From assembly GCA_017544525.1 (NCBI GenBank), contig JAFYEA010000018.1, positions 129,307 to 193,306 on the forward strand: a DNA stretch of 64,000 nt, given 5' to 3'. A program made the position numbers and the translations under genes. Shown here piece by piece: positions 48,986 through 57,375 of this stretch (positions within the stretch are counted from its first letter, which is position 1; the number at the start of each line of letters is the position of its first letter). This stretch comes from Bacilli bacterium (GTDB taxonomy: Bacteria > Bacillota_I > Bacilli_A > RF39 > UBA660). A model generated the notes under the pieces. That model made no database searches, was not told where the DNA came from, and saw only the letters and a list, made by a program, of their open reading frames with translations.

Positions 48986-49345
48986 ATGGAAATCATATTT
49001 AAAAAATGTAATACATGCGGAAATGTTTTGTGGGAATTTGGTGATAGAAATTTGGCTTGCTGTAGTAAAGATATGAGGACACTAAAAGCAAATGAAGTTG
49101 ATGCATCATTTGAAAAACATATACCAAATTATAAGGTGATTGATAACAAGATTGTTATTGAAGTAAATCACGTTATGGAAGATAATCACTATATAATGTG
49201 GATTATGATGGTGTGTGATAATGAAATATATTATAAAGAATTTATACCTGGCGAAAGGCCAATAGTAACATTTGATTATAAAGAAAATGCTACTATATAC
49301 TCTTATTGTAATTTACATGGTTTATGGTCTAAAGAAGTAGAGTAG
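48986..49345 (+). CDS. dfx: Desulfoferrodoxin-type superoxide reductase
   Basis: 119 residues. The N-terminal rubredoxin-like centre has CNTCG and CC (Cys-x2-Cys ... Cys-Cys). The active-site iron ligands are present: EKHIP, then NHVMEDNHYIMW and YCNLHGLW. It reduces superoxide without making oxygen, a defence typical of anaerobes. AGGAGGG precedes the ATG. Confidence 0.95.
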   Translation: MEIIFKKCNTCGNVLWEFGDRNLACCSKDMRTLKANEVDASFEKHIPNYKVIDNKIVIEVNHVMEDNHYIMWIMMVCDNEIYYKEFIPGERPIVTFDYKENATIYSYCNLHGLWSKEVE

Positions 49346-49435
49346 TATAACATCAATTTTAAAGAATTATTAATAAAAATAATATATTTATACATTTTTA
49401 TAATAAAAACTTTAAAAATGGCTTAATAATCACTT

Positions 49436-49466
49436 AAAAAGATAGTTTAATAAACTATCTTTTATT
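49436..49466. terminator. Bidirectional terminator
   Basis: AAAAGATAGTTTA and TAAACTATCTTTT flank a single-base centre; it ends the NlpC/P60 operon on the minus strand and possibly dfx. Confidence 0.75.
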
Positions 49467-49467
49467 A

Positions 49468-50790
49468 TTACCACATATTAGTTAAATTACCATCAATTTT
49501 ATAATATTTATCCATTAATACAACATGAGGGAATGTCTTTTGTAATTCTGACTTTTTAATCTTAGTAATTATTACTCCAATTTCATCATACCATAATGCT
49601 TGTGCAACATAGTAATAATTATTATCTTTTCCAACAATAATTCCAATATGTCCACCAGCAGCTTCACTATGTAATAAATCTCCTACTTTTATTTCATCAG
49701 AAATAGATATTTCTTTTGTAAGTTTCTTTACTTCACCAAAATCAGTTAAATCTTCTTTATCAGACCATCCAGCTCCGACATCTTTTACATCAAAACCTCC
49801 ATTTAGTAAAGCCCATGATACAAACCCACTACAATCAAGTCCATTATCTATATTTCTATGTGCTGGATAACTATAAATACTACATCCCCATGGTCCTTTA
49901 TTATTTGTTGTTGTTGATCCAGTTAAATTATTATATCTAGATGAATCTAAATAGAATCCAACATGATAATATCTTCCTTCACCATCTACTTTATTTGTTG
50001 TTTGTCTACCATTTTCATAAAAATAATTTATTCTATATGGGAAATCTAATGTTAAAAATCTTGCTGCTTCAACAACTCCAGCTCTTGTTTGATATCCGAC
50101 ATTTTCAATTCTAGATTTTAATATTTTATCAATTAAATCATTTTCTTCCTTAGAATATTTATTACAAGTTAAATATTTTTTATTATAATCATATCCTTCA
50201 GATGGTCTTTTTGTAATAATTGATGTTACAATTACTTTGGTTTCATACGATATATCTTTATATTTTAATTTTAATTGAGTTTCGCCATCTTTTAGACCGA
50301 CAATAATACCATTATTATTAAAAGATATAATATCTTTATCATAATCAATTATTTTTATTTTATTACCATTTCCAATTAGATAATTATAATAATTATATTT
50401 ATCTCCTTGAGCAATATATAAAGTATTAATGTTTTTAATATCAAAATAAATATCTTTTTTCGAATTATATATTATTTTACTATTGTTTTTAATGTATAAA
50501 ATACTTTTTTCAACATAATCTAAAATACATTCATTATTATTAGATTTAGTCCAATTATCATTATCATTTGGTATTTTATTATCTAAAATACAATATAATT
50601 CTTTATCATCACCATATAGATGAACTGTTAGTTTATTGTTGTTGTATTCAATATATTCTACAACATTTTTTTTAAATACTAAGAAATAAAATTTTACTAT
50701 TATATAAATAATTACAAATAGTATAAATAATAATTTAAATGTATTAAATATAATTCTTATTTTTCTTTTTAATCTTCTTCTTTTAGCCAT
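49468..50790 (-). CDS. NlpC/P60-like cell-wall hydrolase 1 (last of three paralogues)
   Basis: 440 residues. Basic N-terminus and one membrane helix (residues about 15-40), an extracellular region with a bacterial Ig-like Big_2 module ending VIVTSIITKRPSEG, then a hydrolase domain. The domain has NGLDCSGFVSWALLNGGF with the catalytic Cys and GGHIGIIVGKD with the catalytic His. It probably cuts peptidoglycan peptides outside the membrane. The Big_2 module is more degenerate than in the two upstream paralogues. GGTGAT precedes the ATG at 50790, which lies 5 bases after the stop of the second paralogue. Confidence 0.88.
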   Translation of the reverse strand: MAKRRRLKRKIRIIFNTFKLLFILFVIIYIIVKFYFLVFKKNVVEYIEYNNNKLTVHLYGDDKELYCILDNKIPNDNDNWTKSNNNECILDYVEKSILYIKNNSKIIYNSKKDIYFDIKNINTLYIAQGDKYNYYNYLIGNGNKIKIIDYDKDIISFNNNGIIVGLKDGETQLKLKYKDISYETKVIVTSIITKRPSEGYDYNKKYLTCNKYSKEENDLIDKILKSRIENVGYQTRAGVVEAARFLTLDFPYRINYFYENGRQTTNKVDGEGRYYHVGFYLDSSRYNNLTGSTTTNNKGPWGCSIYSYPAHRNIDNGLDCSGFVSWALLNGGFDVKDVGAGWSDKEDLTDFGEVKKLTKEISISDEIKVGDLLHSEAAGGHIGIIVGKDNNYYYVAQALWYDEIGVIITKIKKSELQKTFPHVVLMDKYYKIDGNLTNMW

Positions 50791-50795
50791 ATATA

Positions 50796-52139
50796 TCACC
50801 ACATATTAGTTAAATTACCATCATTTTTATAATATTTATCCATTAATACAACATGAGGAAAATGATTTTTAAGCTTTGATTTTTTAATTTTGGTAATTAC
50901 AACTCCTTTTTCTCCATACCACAGTGCCTGAGCAACATAATAATTATTTTTATCTATACCAACGATTATACCAATATGTCCCCCGGCTCTTTCAGAATGG
51001 AGTAGATCTCCAACTTTTATCTTGTTAGAAGTAGATAGGGAAGTGGTGATCTTTTTAACATCACCATAATCAGTTAAATCTCTTTTATTAGACCAACCAG
51101 CACCGACATCTTTTACATTGAAACCTCCATTTAATAGAGCCCATGATACAAATCCACTACAATCAAGACCATTATCCATTTTTCTATGAGCAGGTTTTGA
51201 ATAAAGAGAGCATCCCCAAGTCTTAGGACCGGTTCTTGACCCAGTAATATTTTTATATCTACTACTATGAAGATAAAAACCGACATGATAATATCTTCCT
51301 TCACCATCAACATTGTTAGTTGTTTGTCTACCATTTTCATAAAAATAATTTATTCTATATGGAAAATCAAGTGTTAGAAATCTTGCTGCTTCTACAACTC
51401 CCGCTCTTGTTTTATATCCAACACTTTCAATTCTACTTTTTAATATTTCATCTATTAAGTCATTATCACTTCTACTATATTTATTACATCCTAAATTTTT
51501 TTTCTTATAATCAAAACCTTTAGTAGGCCTATTTGTTATTAAATTTGTAACATGTACATCAATATATTCATCTTTATCACCAATTGTTGCATGAATTTTA
51601 GTTATACCATTTTTAATTCCAGTAATTATACCTTTATCTGATACAGTAGCTATTTTATCATTTTCGCTATAATACTTTAATGTATCATTAATATCACCAA
51701 CATATTCATAATTTGCAACTATTGTATATTTTCCTTTTATAGCTAAATATACTTTTCTTTCATTATTTATTTTTAATGTTATCACTTTACTTATATAATT
51801 TATATAATTATCTTTTAAAACAATATTACTAACTTTATTATTCTGTTTTGGTGATAGACTATTAAATAACAAATACAAAACTAATAATATTACAATTATT
51901 ATAATAAGAATATACTTATAATATGATTTTTTAGAATCATACTTTTTGCTTGTTTTTTTATCTTCTATATTTTCTATTTTCTTTTTTGTAGATTGTGATT
52001 TAGAGCTTACTTTTTTAACGTTAGATTTTTTATTTTGTGTTGTTTTTTTCTTATTAGTAGATTTCTTTTTAGTAGTACTTTTCTTCTTTTTAATATTTTT
52101 CTTCTTTTTTACTACTTTTCTTTTCTTTTTCTTTGCCAT
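50796..52139 (-). CDS. NlpC/P60-like cell-wall hydrolase 2 with a poly-lysine tail
   Basis: 447 residues. The first 70 residues, inside the cell, are more than half Lys with Thr/Ser/Asn between, followed by one membrane helix, a Big_2 module (YYSENDKIATVSDKGIITGI) and the same Cys/His hydrolase domain as its neighbours (LDCSGFVSWALLNGGF, GGHIGIIVGID). The Lys-rich tail could bind nucleic acid or acidic lipids. Good ribosome site AAGGGGGA. Middle gene of the operon. Confidence 0.88.
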   Translation of the reverse strand: MAKKKKRKVVKKKKNIKKKKSTTKKKSTNKKKTTQNKKSNVKKVSSKSQSTKKKIENIEDKKTSKKYDSKKSYYKYILIIIIVILLVLYLLFNSLSPKQNNKVSNIVLKDNYINYISKVITLKINNERKVYLAIKGKYTIVANYEYVGDINDTLKYYSENDKIATVSDKGIITGIKNGITKIHATIGDKDEYIDVHVTNLITNRPTKGFDYKKKNLGCNKYSRSDNDLIDEILKSRIESVGYKTRAGVVEAARFLTLDFPYRINYFYENGRQTTNNVDGEGRYYHVGFYLHSSRYKNITGSRTGPKTWGCSLYSKPAHRKMDNGLDCSGFVSWALLNGGFNVKDVGAGWSNKRDLTDYGDVKKITTSLSTSNKIKVGDLLHSERAGGHIGIIVGIDKNNYYVAQALWYGEKGVVITKIKKSKLKNHFPHVVLMDKYYKNDGNLTNMW

Positions 52140-52152
52140 AAATCCCCCTTAA

Positions 52153-53529
52153 TTAATACCACATTTTTGTTAATTTGCCATCTTTTTTGTAATAATCGTC
52201 CATTAACATAACATAATAATATCTTTTAAACAAATTCTTTTTAGAGTAGGGAATAATAACAACTGCTACATTAGGCGGGGTCCATAAACTTTCTGCTACA
52301 TAGTAATAATTATCATCTTCACCAACAATGATAGCAATATGCCCACCATTTACACCTCCAGAACTCAATAAATCCCCAACTTTTACTTTACCTGATTTAA
52401 CTACATTAGCATTGAATTTTATTCTTTTTCCATAATCAGTTAAATCTTTATGAGATGCTAAACCGGCTCCAATATCTCCAACATCGAAACCACCTTGTAA
52501 CATAACCCATGATACAAAACCACTACAATCAAGACCGTTAGGCCTATATCCATGCGAAGGTCTACTATATAAACTGCACCCCCACGTCTTAGGACCAGCA
52601 GATCTTTTTTTAATTCCTTTATATCTACTTTCATCTAAATATAAACCAACATGATAATATCTTCCTTCACCATCAACACCATTTGTTGATCCTCTTCCAT
52701 TTTCACTAAAATATCTGATTTTATATGGAAATTCTAATGCTAAAAATCTTGCTGCTTCAACAGTAGCAGCTCTAGTTTTATATCCAACATCATTAATTCT
52801 GTCTTTTAATATTTCATCTAACAAATCATTATCTGCTTTTGAGTGCTTCCCACAAGATAGATATGGTTTTTTATTATTATATTTTTTCGGTCTAACAGTA
52901 ATCAAATTGGTAACTATTACTTCAACACCTTTTTTTACATCTCCAACTTTAGCATATATTGTTGTATTACCTTTTTTTATTCCTTTAACATTTCCATTAG
53001 AATCTACTGTTGCTATTTTATCATTTTCACTATACCATTCAACTTTGTCATCAATATATTCTAAATCTCCAATATAATCATATCTTACGCTCAAAGAATA
53101 TTTTCCTTTAATAGCAAGATATATCTTTTCTTTACTAACACTAACAGTTGTTACTCTTGAAAATTTATTTAAATCACTAACATTAAATATTTTATCATCT
53201 TCGTTTTTTAAAAATGCATAATACTTGTTTTTATCCATTTTAAAACTAAATTCATTATTTTCTACTTTTTTCCAATTAGAATCGTATTTTAATGGTAAGT
53301 CATTATCATTTTTGTATAAATAATATATATTACTATTAGAACTATCTTCAGAATCTACTTTAACTGTTAAAATATTATCATCATTTATAGATATATCTTT
53401 AACAATAGGAGTAGGTGCTTCAGTTTCAATAAAAGATATTTGTTTGTTTTTAAAATCACATAAAAATATAGTAATAAAGATTACTAAAATAGTTGAAAAA
53501 ACAATTATCTTCATTATATTATTTCTCAT
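52153..53529 (-). CDS. NlpC/P60-like cell-wall hydrolase 3 (first gene of the operon)
   Basis: 458 residues. One membrane helix near the N-terminus, an extracellular stretch, a Big_2 module (WYSENDKIATVDSNGNVKGI) and the hydrolase domain with LDCSGFVSWVMLQGGF and GGHIAIIVGED. It is the most divergent of the three (YHVGLYLDESRY, SLWTPPNVAVVIIP). The start at 53529 is inferred from the promoter at 53537-53565: only 7 bases separate the -10 box from the ATG and no ribosome site exists, so the message looks leaderless. Confidence 0.85.
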   Translation of the reverse strand: MRNNIMKIIVFSTILVIFITIFLCDFKNKQISFIETEAPTPIVKDISINDDNILTVKVDSEDSSNSNIYYLYKNDNDLPLKYDSNWKKVENNEFSFKMDKNKYYAFLKNEDDKIFNVSDLNKFSRVTTVSVSKEKIYLAIKGKYSLSVRYDYIGDLEYIDDKVEWYSENDKIATVDSNGNVKGIKKGNTTIYAKVGDVKKGVEVIVTNLITVRPKKYNNKKPYLSCGKHSKADNDLLDEILKDRINDVGYKTRAATVEAARFLALEFPYKIRYFSENGRGSTNGVDGEGRYYHVGLYLDESRYKGIKKRSAGPKTWGCSLYSRPSHGYRPNGLDCSGFVSWVMLQGGFDVGDIGAGLASHKDLTDYGKRIKFNANVVKSGKVKVGDLLSSGGVNGGHIAIIVGEDDNYYYVAESLWTPPNVAVVIIPYSKKNLFKRYYYVMLMDDYYKKDGKLTKMWY

Positions 53530-53536
53530 ATTATAT

Positions 53537-53565
53537 ATTTTATCATTTATATAAATTATTCTCAA
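53537..53565 (-). promoter_or_regulatory. Promoter of the NlpC/P60 operon
   Basis: On the minus strand TTGAGA (53565-53560), 17 bases, TAAAAT (53542-53537). Start codon 7 bases later. Confidence 0.7.
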
Positions 53566-53566
53566 G

Positions 53567-53603
53567 AAAAAAGATATTCATAATAATCTTGAATATCTCT
53601 TTC
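53567..53603 (-). terminator. Terminator of the 34-residue peptide gene
   Basis: GATATTCA (53573-53580) and TGAATATC (53590-53597) form the stem; the minus-strand product ends in six U. It isolates the small gene from the operon after it. Confidence 0.8.
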
Positions 53604-53608
53604 TATAA

Positions 53609-53713
53609 TTAACGACATCTTGAATTTGATGTACTACTTTTTGCATTAGATCTAGCTCTTGAATTAGATCTAGCTTTAGCATTACTTCTAGCATTGCTTT
53701 TAGCTTTTGCCAT
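53609..53713 (-). CDS. Tiny basic peptide of 34 residues
   Basis: An ATG at 53713, preceded by GGTGGTGAT at good spacing, opens a 34-codon frame ending in TAA and directly followed by a clear terminator. The peptide is made almost only of Ala, Ser, Asn, Arg and Lys, in repeats of the type SNAR / SNAK / ARSN, ending SNSRCR. With about eleven basic residues and no acidic one it resembles a protamine- or histone-tail-like nucleic-acid-binding peptide. It is too short for ordinary gene callers. I know no named family. Confidence 0.7.
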   Translation of the reverse strand: MAKAKSNARSNAKARSNSRARSNAKSSTSNSRCR

Positions 53714-53791
53714 TATAAATCACCACCCACTATTATTATGGTTATTCTATAATTTATAATGTATTAATTAAATGGAAATAATTGGGACATA

Positions 53792-53820
53792 TTGAAATAT
53801 TTATAATGTAATTATATAAT
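53792..53820 (+). promoter_or_regulatory. Promoter of the CYTH gene
   Basis: TTGAAA (53792-53797), 17 bases, TATAAT (53815-53820). Transcription should start near 53827, at the ribosome site itself, leaving a leader of about 9 bases. Confidence 0.8.
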
Positions 53821-53835
53821 TGAGTTGGTGAAATT

Positions 53836-54408
53836 ATGAAAGAGATAGAAATATTGGTACAATTATATGACAATATAGAAAAATGTAAAAACAGTTTAAA
53901 TAGTAAATACGTATATGAAGGGACAAACATGACTATAGATGAATATTATTATGATCCTCTAAGAAATAATCTTAAACCAAACAAATATAATCAAATAGAT
54001 GAATGCTTAAGATTACGTCATAAAGAAGATTCATGTTATATTACCTATAAAGTGGACAAATTTGAAGGAAAAAAATGGTTATATTCAGATGAATATGAGA
54101 CAAAAGTTGAAGATATTACCCAATTACATAAAATATTTGATTTATTAGGATTAAAACAATTATTAATTATTAAAAACAAAAAAAGCAATTATAAATCTGA
54201 CAAATATGAAATAACAATTGAAGAAGTAGAAGATTTAGGCAATTTTATGGAAGTTGAATATTGTACAACTGAAGAAGTAGATGTTAAAAAAATTAAAAAA
54301 GATATTGATATTTTTATTAAAGAATTAGGTTTTAATGTTTCAGAAGAATTAAATATTGGAAAACCAGAAATGATGTTAAAAGAAAAAAATATAAAGATTA
54401 CTGATTAG
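53836..54408 (+). CDS. CYTH-domain protein
   Basis: 190 residues. The CYTH tunnel motifs are EIEILV at the start, ECLRLRH, CYITYK, DEYETKVED, YEITIEEVEDLGNFMEVE. CYTH enzymes (class IV adenylyl cyclase, thiamine triphosphatase, inorganic triphosphatase) bind triphosphates with two metal ions; which activity this has cannot be told. GTTGGTGA is the ribosome site. Confidence 0.9.
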   Translation: MKEIEILVQLYDNIEKCKNSLNSKYVYEGTNMTIDEYYYDPLRNNLKPNKYNQIDECLRLRHKEDSCYITYKVDKFEGKKWLYSDEYETKVEDITQLHKIFDLLGLKQLLIIKNKKSNYKSDKYEITIEEVEDLGNFMEVEYCTTEEVDVKKIKKDIDIFIKELGFNVSEELNIGKPEMMLKEKNIKITD

Positions 54409-54419
54409 TAGTCTTTTTT
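54393..54419 (+). terminator. Terminator of the CYTH gene
   Basis: AAAGATTACT, GATT loop, AGTAGTCTTT (one T-G pair) and T run. Confidence 0.8.
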
Positions 54420-54443
54420 ATTTAAATAAATATATACTTTATT

Positions 54444-55178
54444 ATGAATCCATATATATGTCTTACGTTATCTTTATTAGCAGGTCTATCTACTTTACTT
54501 GGATGTATCTTTATATTTATAAAAGTAAAGAAAGTAGGGGAGTACATTGTTTTTTCATTATCAATTTCAATGACTATAATGATTTTAATATCACTAATAG
54601 ACTTAATACCAACTTCATTACCAGTTATAATTAATAAATATAATTATTTAGGTATAATTATTTCTTTATTAATATTCATACTAGGTTATTTATCTATATA
54701 TATGATTAATAAAAAACTTAATTATAAAGATTCTAATTTAAAAAGAATTGGTATTTTAAGTATGATATCTTTAATTATTCATAATATTCCAGAAGGAATA
54801 GCAGTTTTTATGAGTTCATATACAAATATATCATTGGGAGTTAAATTATTTTTAGCAATAGTATTACATAACATACCTGAAGGTATAGCTATATCCGTAC
54901 CACTTTATTATGGCGGAGAAAGTAGGGGACAAGTAATAAAAAAAACACTTATATCAGGATTAAGTGAACCAATAGGTGCCCTATTTTCTTTTTTATTTAT
55001 AAAAGAGAGGATAAGTCAATTATTTTTAGCATTTATATTATTATTTGTAGCTGGATTAATGATAAGCCTATCTATTAATGATATATATAAAGAAATTAAA
55101 AATTATAATAAAAATAAATATATATTATATGGAATAACAACAGGTATTATAATCTCAATACTACTCTTTTTACTCTAA
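54444..55178 (+). CDS. ZIP-family metal transporter
   Basis: 244 residues, about eight membrane helices. The two ZIP metal-site helices read IIHNIPEGIAVFMSS and VLHNIPEGIAISVPLYYGG. It imports Zn, Fe or Mn, closest to ZupT. No ribosome site precedes the ATG; TATACT (54433-54438) is 5 bases upstream, so translation is probably leaderless. Confidence 0.93.
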   Translation: MNPYICLTLSLLAGLSTLLGCIFIFIKVKKVGEYIVFSLSISMTIMILISLIDLIPTSLPVIINKYNYLGIIISLLIFILGYLSIYMINKKLNYKDSNLKRIGILSMISLIIHNIPEGIAVFMSSYTNISLGVKLFLAIVLHNIPEGIAISVPLYYGGESRGQVIKKTLISGLSEPIGALFSFLFIKERISQLFLAFILLFVAGLMISLSINDIYKEIKNYNKNKYILYGITTGIIISILLFLL

Positions 55179-55222
55179 AAGTAGGGGAGTATTAATACTA
55201 CATAAAATAATCATTTTTCTAT

Positions 55223-55270
55223 TTGGAATCGAGATATAAAAAGATGAATAGTTATTCAACTCAATTCCAA
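55223..55270. repeat. Hairpin repeat, copy 1
   Basis: TTGGAATCGAG pairs with CTCAATTCCAA (one mismatch) around a 26-base AT-rich centre that contains AAGATGAATA. Related to copy 2. Confidence 0.65.
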
Positions 55271-55347
55271 TTTCAAAAATGCAATTTATTAAAATAGAAC
55301 AAAAAACAATACAAAATATAATGAATATATAATATATAAATAATTAA

Positions 55348-55397
55348 TTGGAATCGAAAGTATAGAAGATGTATAAAATTATCTATCTCGGTTCCAA
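55348..55397. repeat. Hairpin repeat, copy 2
   Basis: TTGGAATCGA pairs with TCGGTTCCAA (one G-T pair) around a 30-base centre that contains GAAGATGTATA, like copy 1. The copies start 125 bases apart. Confidence 0.65.
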
Positions 55398-55619
55398 TCA
55401 AAATATATAATATATATATAATGTATTATATTATAAATCAAAATTCATTATAAATTTTAAAATCTATAACAATTATAATTTATTCTTTTATAATGCAAAA
55501 GAGAAATATAAATTTTGTTTTTTAAAATAAAAAAGATTACTATTAATAAATAATAATCTTAATTTTTATATACAAGTTAACATAACATATATTATTGGAA
55601 GTTGCCCTAAGACTGCTTT

Positions 55620-56387
55620 TTATACTTTTCTAGATTGAATTTCAGCCATACGATTTAAAACTTCAGAAGCATTTTCTTTAGTAATCTCTGTATAACCTAA
55701 TTCTTTTAACGCTTGAACTTTAAAAGTATTTAGTTGTTGAGTACGACTTAATTTTTCTTCCTTGTCATTTTCAATTTCTTGTTCAAATCTATTATGTGAT
55801 TCAACCAATTTAGATTTAGAAGCGCCACCATTGTTGTATAAATTAAACGCTGTAAATACAATACTTTCTAATATAAATTGTTTAGTCTCATTAAATTTAA
55901 ATTCTTTAGGATTAGTAAATCCACATTTCTTTGATAAATATGCAAATATATATTTAATTTCTTGTACATTATCTAATGATTGTAGTACATGATATAAATA
56001 TAAGAAAATCCAATAAGTTTCTTTTGTTTTTTCTTCAGTAAATTTTTCTTTAATTAAGAATACAAGATCATTTAATAATTCTTGTTCTTCACGAGTTAAA
56101 TTCTTATAATTAAATTGTTGAGAATTCATATCTCTCACGTTTTGATTTAATCTTGCTTCAACATTTTCTAAATATTCACTTGTAATTTTAATATTCTTTA
56201 TTACCTTATCACTACCCTCTTCAATATCAAGTAGTTTTAATAATAAAATTCTTTTTTCCTGAGGCCATTTACTTAATGAATCTAATTCTAAATAATTATA
56301 AATCATTTGTCTTGATACACCTAAGTATTTAGCTAATTTTACTTTTGATATTCCTATTTCACTTAATAGTTTGTTTAATTCTTCCAT
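55620..56387 (-). CDS. XRE-type helix-turn-helix regulator with a helical C-terminal domain
   Basis: 255 residues. Residues 1-45 (LLSEIGISKVKLAKYLGVSRQMIYNYLE) are a helix-turn-helix of the Cro/C1 type. The rest is helical, with no recognised sensor or catalytic motif. GAGGAG precedes the ATG. The two hairpin repeats just beyond its 3' end are candidate binding sites or a small RNA; this is inference. Confidence 0.8.
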   Translation of the reverse strand: MEELNKLLSEIGISKVKLAKYLGVSRQMIYNYLELDSLSKWPQEKRILLLKLLDIEEGSDKVIKNIKITSEYLENVEARLNQNVRDMNSQQFNYKNLTREEQELLNDLVFLIKEKFTEEKTKETYWIFLYLYHVLQSLDNVQEIKYIFAYLSKKCGFTNPKEFKFNETKQFILESIVFTAFNLYNNGGASKSKLVESHNRFEQEIENDKEEKLSRTQQLNTFKVQALKELGYTEITKENASEVLNRMAEIQSRKV

Positions 56388-56480
56388 GTTTTATCTTCTC
56401 CTCTACTCTACAATATAATTGTATAATAGTTTACATAAGGTTGTCAATAATTTTAAATAAAAATAGTAACAATTAAGTTG

Positions 56481-57260
56481 CTATTTCAAATTAAACATTC
56501 CCATTACATTATCGCCAGCATAAGTTGTTGGTAGTTTTCCATCCCATTTTTCAATCATTTGTTTTTCTATTAATTCCTTTGTTAATGATTGCTTCATAAG
56601 GTCATTTGCTTTCTTAGTTGCTTCTGCTTCTATTACTTTTGCTTCTGCTTCAAGTTTTGCTTTTTGAAGTTTTTGTTCTGCTACTTGTTTTTCTTCAATT
56701 GCTTTTGTATATTCTGCACTAAAATTAAAATCTGTTAAATTAAAATCTTCAACAATAATTCCGTATTTTTCTACTTTGCTTTGAAGTGCTTCTAAACATT
56801 TTTTTGAAACTTCACTACGTTTTGTAGTTATTTCTTCAGCGTTATATTGAGCAATAGCACTCTTAATGCTTTCTTGAATAGCAGGTGTTAAAACTGTTTG
56901 CTCATATGTATTACCTACTGTTCTATATAAATTACTTGCTTTTTGACTATCAACTCTATAATTTACCGCTATTGTAGAATCAATTAATTGCATATCTTTA
57001 GTAGAACTTTCAGTAGGAATTTCTACTTTTTGAACTTTAATATTTACTTTTTTTATTTCTTCAATATAAGGAATTTTTAAATTCAATCCTTCATTTAAAC
57101 TTGAATCAACGATTTTACCAAATCTTACTTTTAATCCAACTTCTCCAGATTCAATTGTTTGAAAACTACTTAATATTGTAACAAAAATAAATAATATTAT
57201 TGCTCCATATATAAAAACCTTTTTTGGATTAGTACCATAAACATCTCTAAATTTTTTCAT
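56481..57260 (-). CDS. Prohibitin/HflC-like SPFH protein
   Basis: 259 residues. One N-terminal membrane helix (VFIYGAIILFIFVTILSS), then the SPFH domain from SGEVGLKVRFGKIVDSSLNEGLNLKIPYIE, and a coiled coil AEQKLQKAKLEAEAKVIEAEATKKA. Such proteins form ring-like membrane scaffolds and modulate FtsH. Single gene, no HflK partner. Confidence 0.9.
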   Translation of the reverse strand: MKKFRDVYGTNPKKVFIYGAIILFIFVTILSSFQTIESGEVGLKVRFGKIVDSSLNEGLNLKIPYIEEIKKVNIKVQKVEIPTESSTKDMQLIDSTIAVNYRVDSQKASNLYRTVGNTYEQTVLTPAIQESIKSAIAQYNAEEITTKRSEVSKKCLEALQSKVEKYGIIVEDFNLTDFNFSAEYTKAIEEKQVAEQKLQKAKLEAEAKVIEAEATKKANDLMKQSLTKELIEKQMIEKWDGKLPTTYAGDNVMGMFNLK

Positions 57261-57375
57261 TTTTTCCTTCTTTCTTATTAAATATTAATTGTATTATAAC
57301 ATAAATCCTATTATATTTAAAGTTATGCTTTACTATTTTATCTATTAAATATAAAATAAGGTTAAGAGGTTTATT

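Larger units (their letters stand above)
55179..55619. other. 441-base gene-free stretch with two hairpin repeats
   Basis: No supported reading frame on either strand. It is extremely AT-rich except for two GGAATC/TTCC hairpin copies listed separately. It separates the ZIP gene from the 3' end of the XRE-type regulator gene. Confidence 0.7.

Noticed and set aside
55223..55397. CRISPR array
   Set aside because: Only two copies, each an inverted repeat with a variable centre rather than a direct repeat with spacers, and no cas genes are present.
56463..56490. Terminator of the prohibitin-like gene
   Set aside because: TAGCAAC/GTTACTA has a central C-A mismatch on the coding strand and a poor T tail, so support is too weak.
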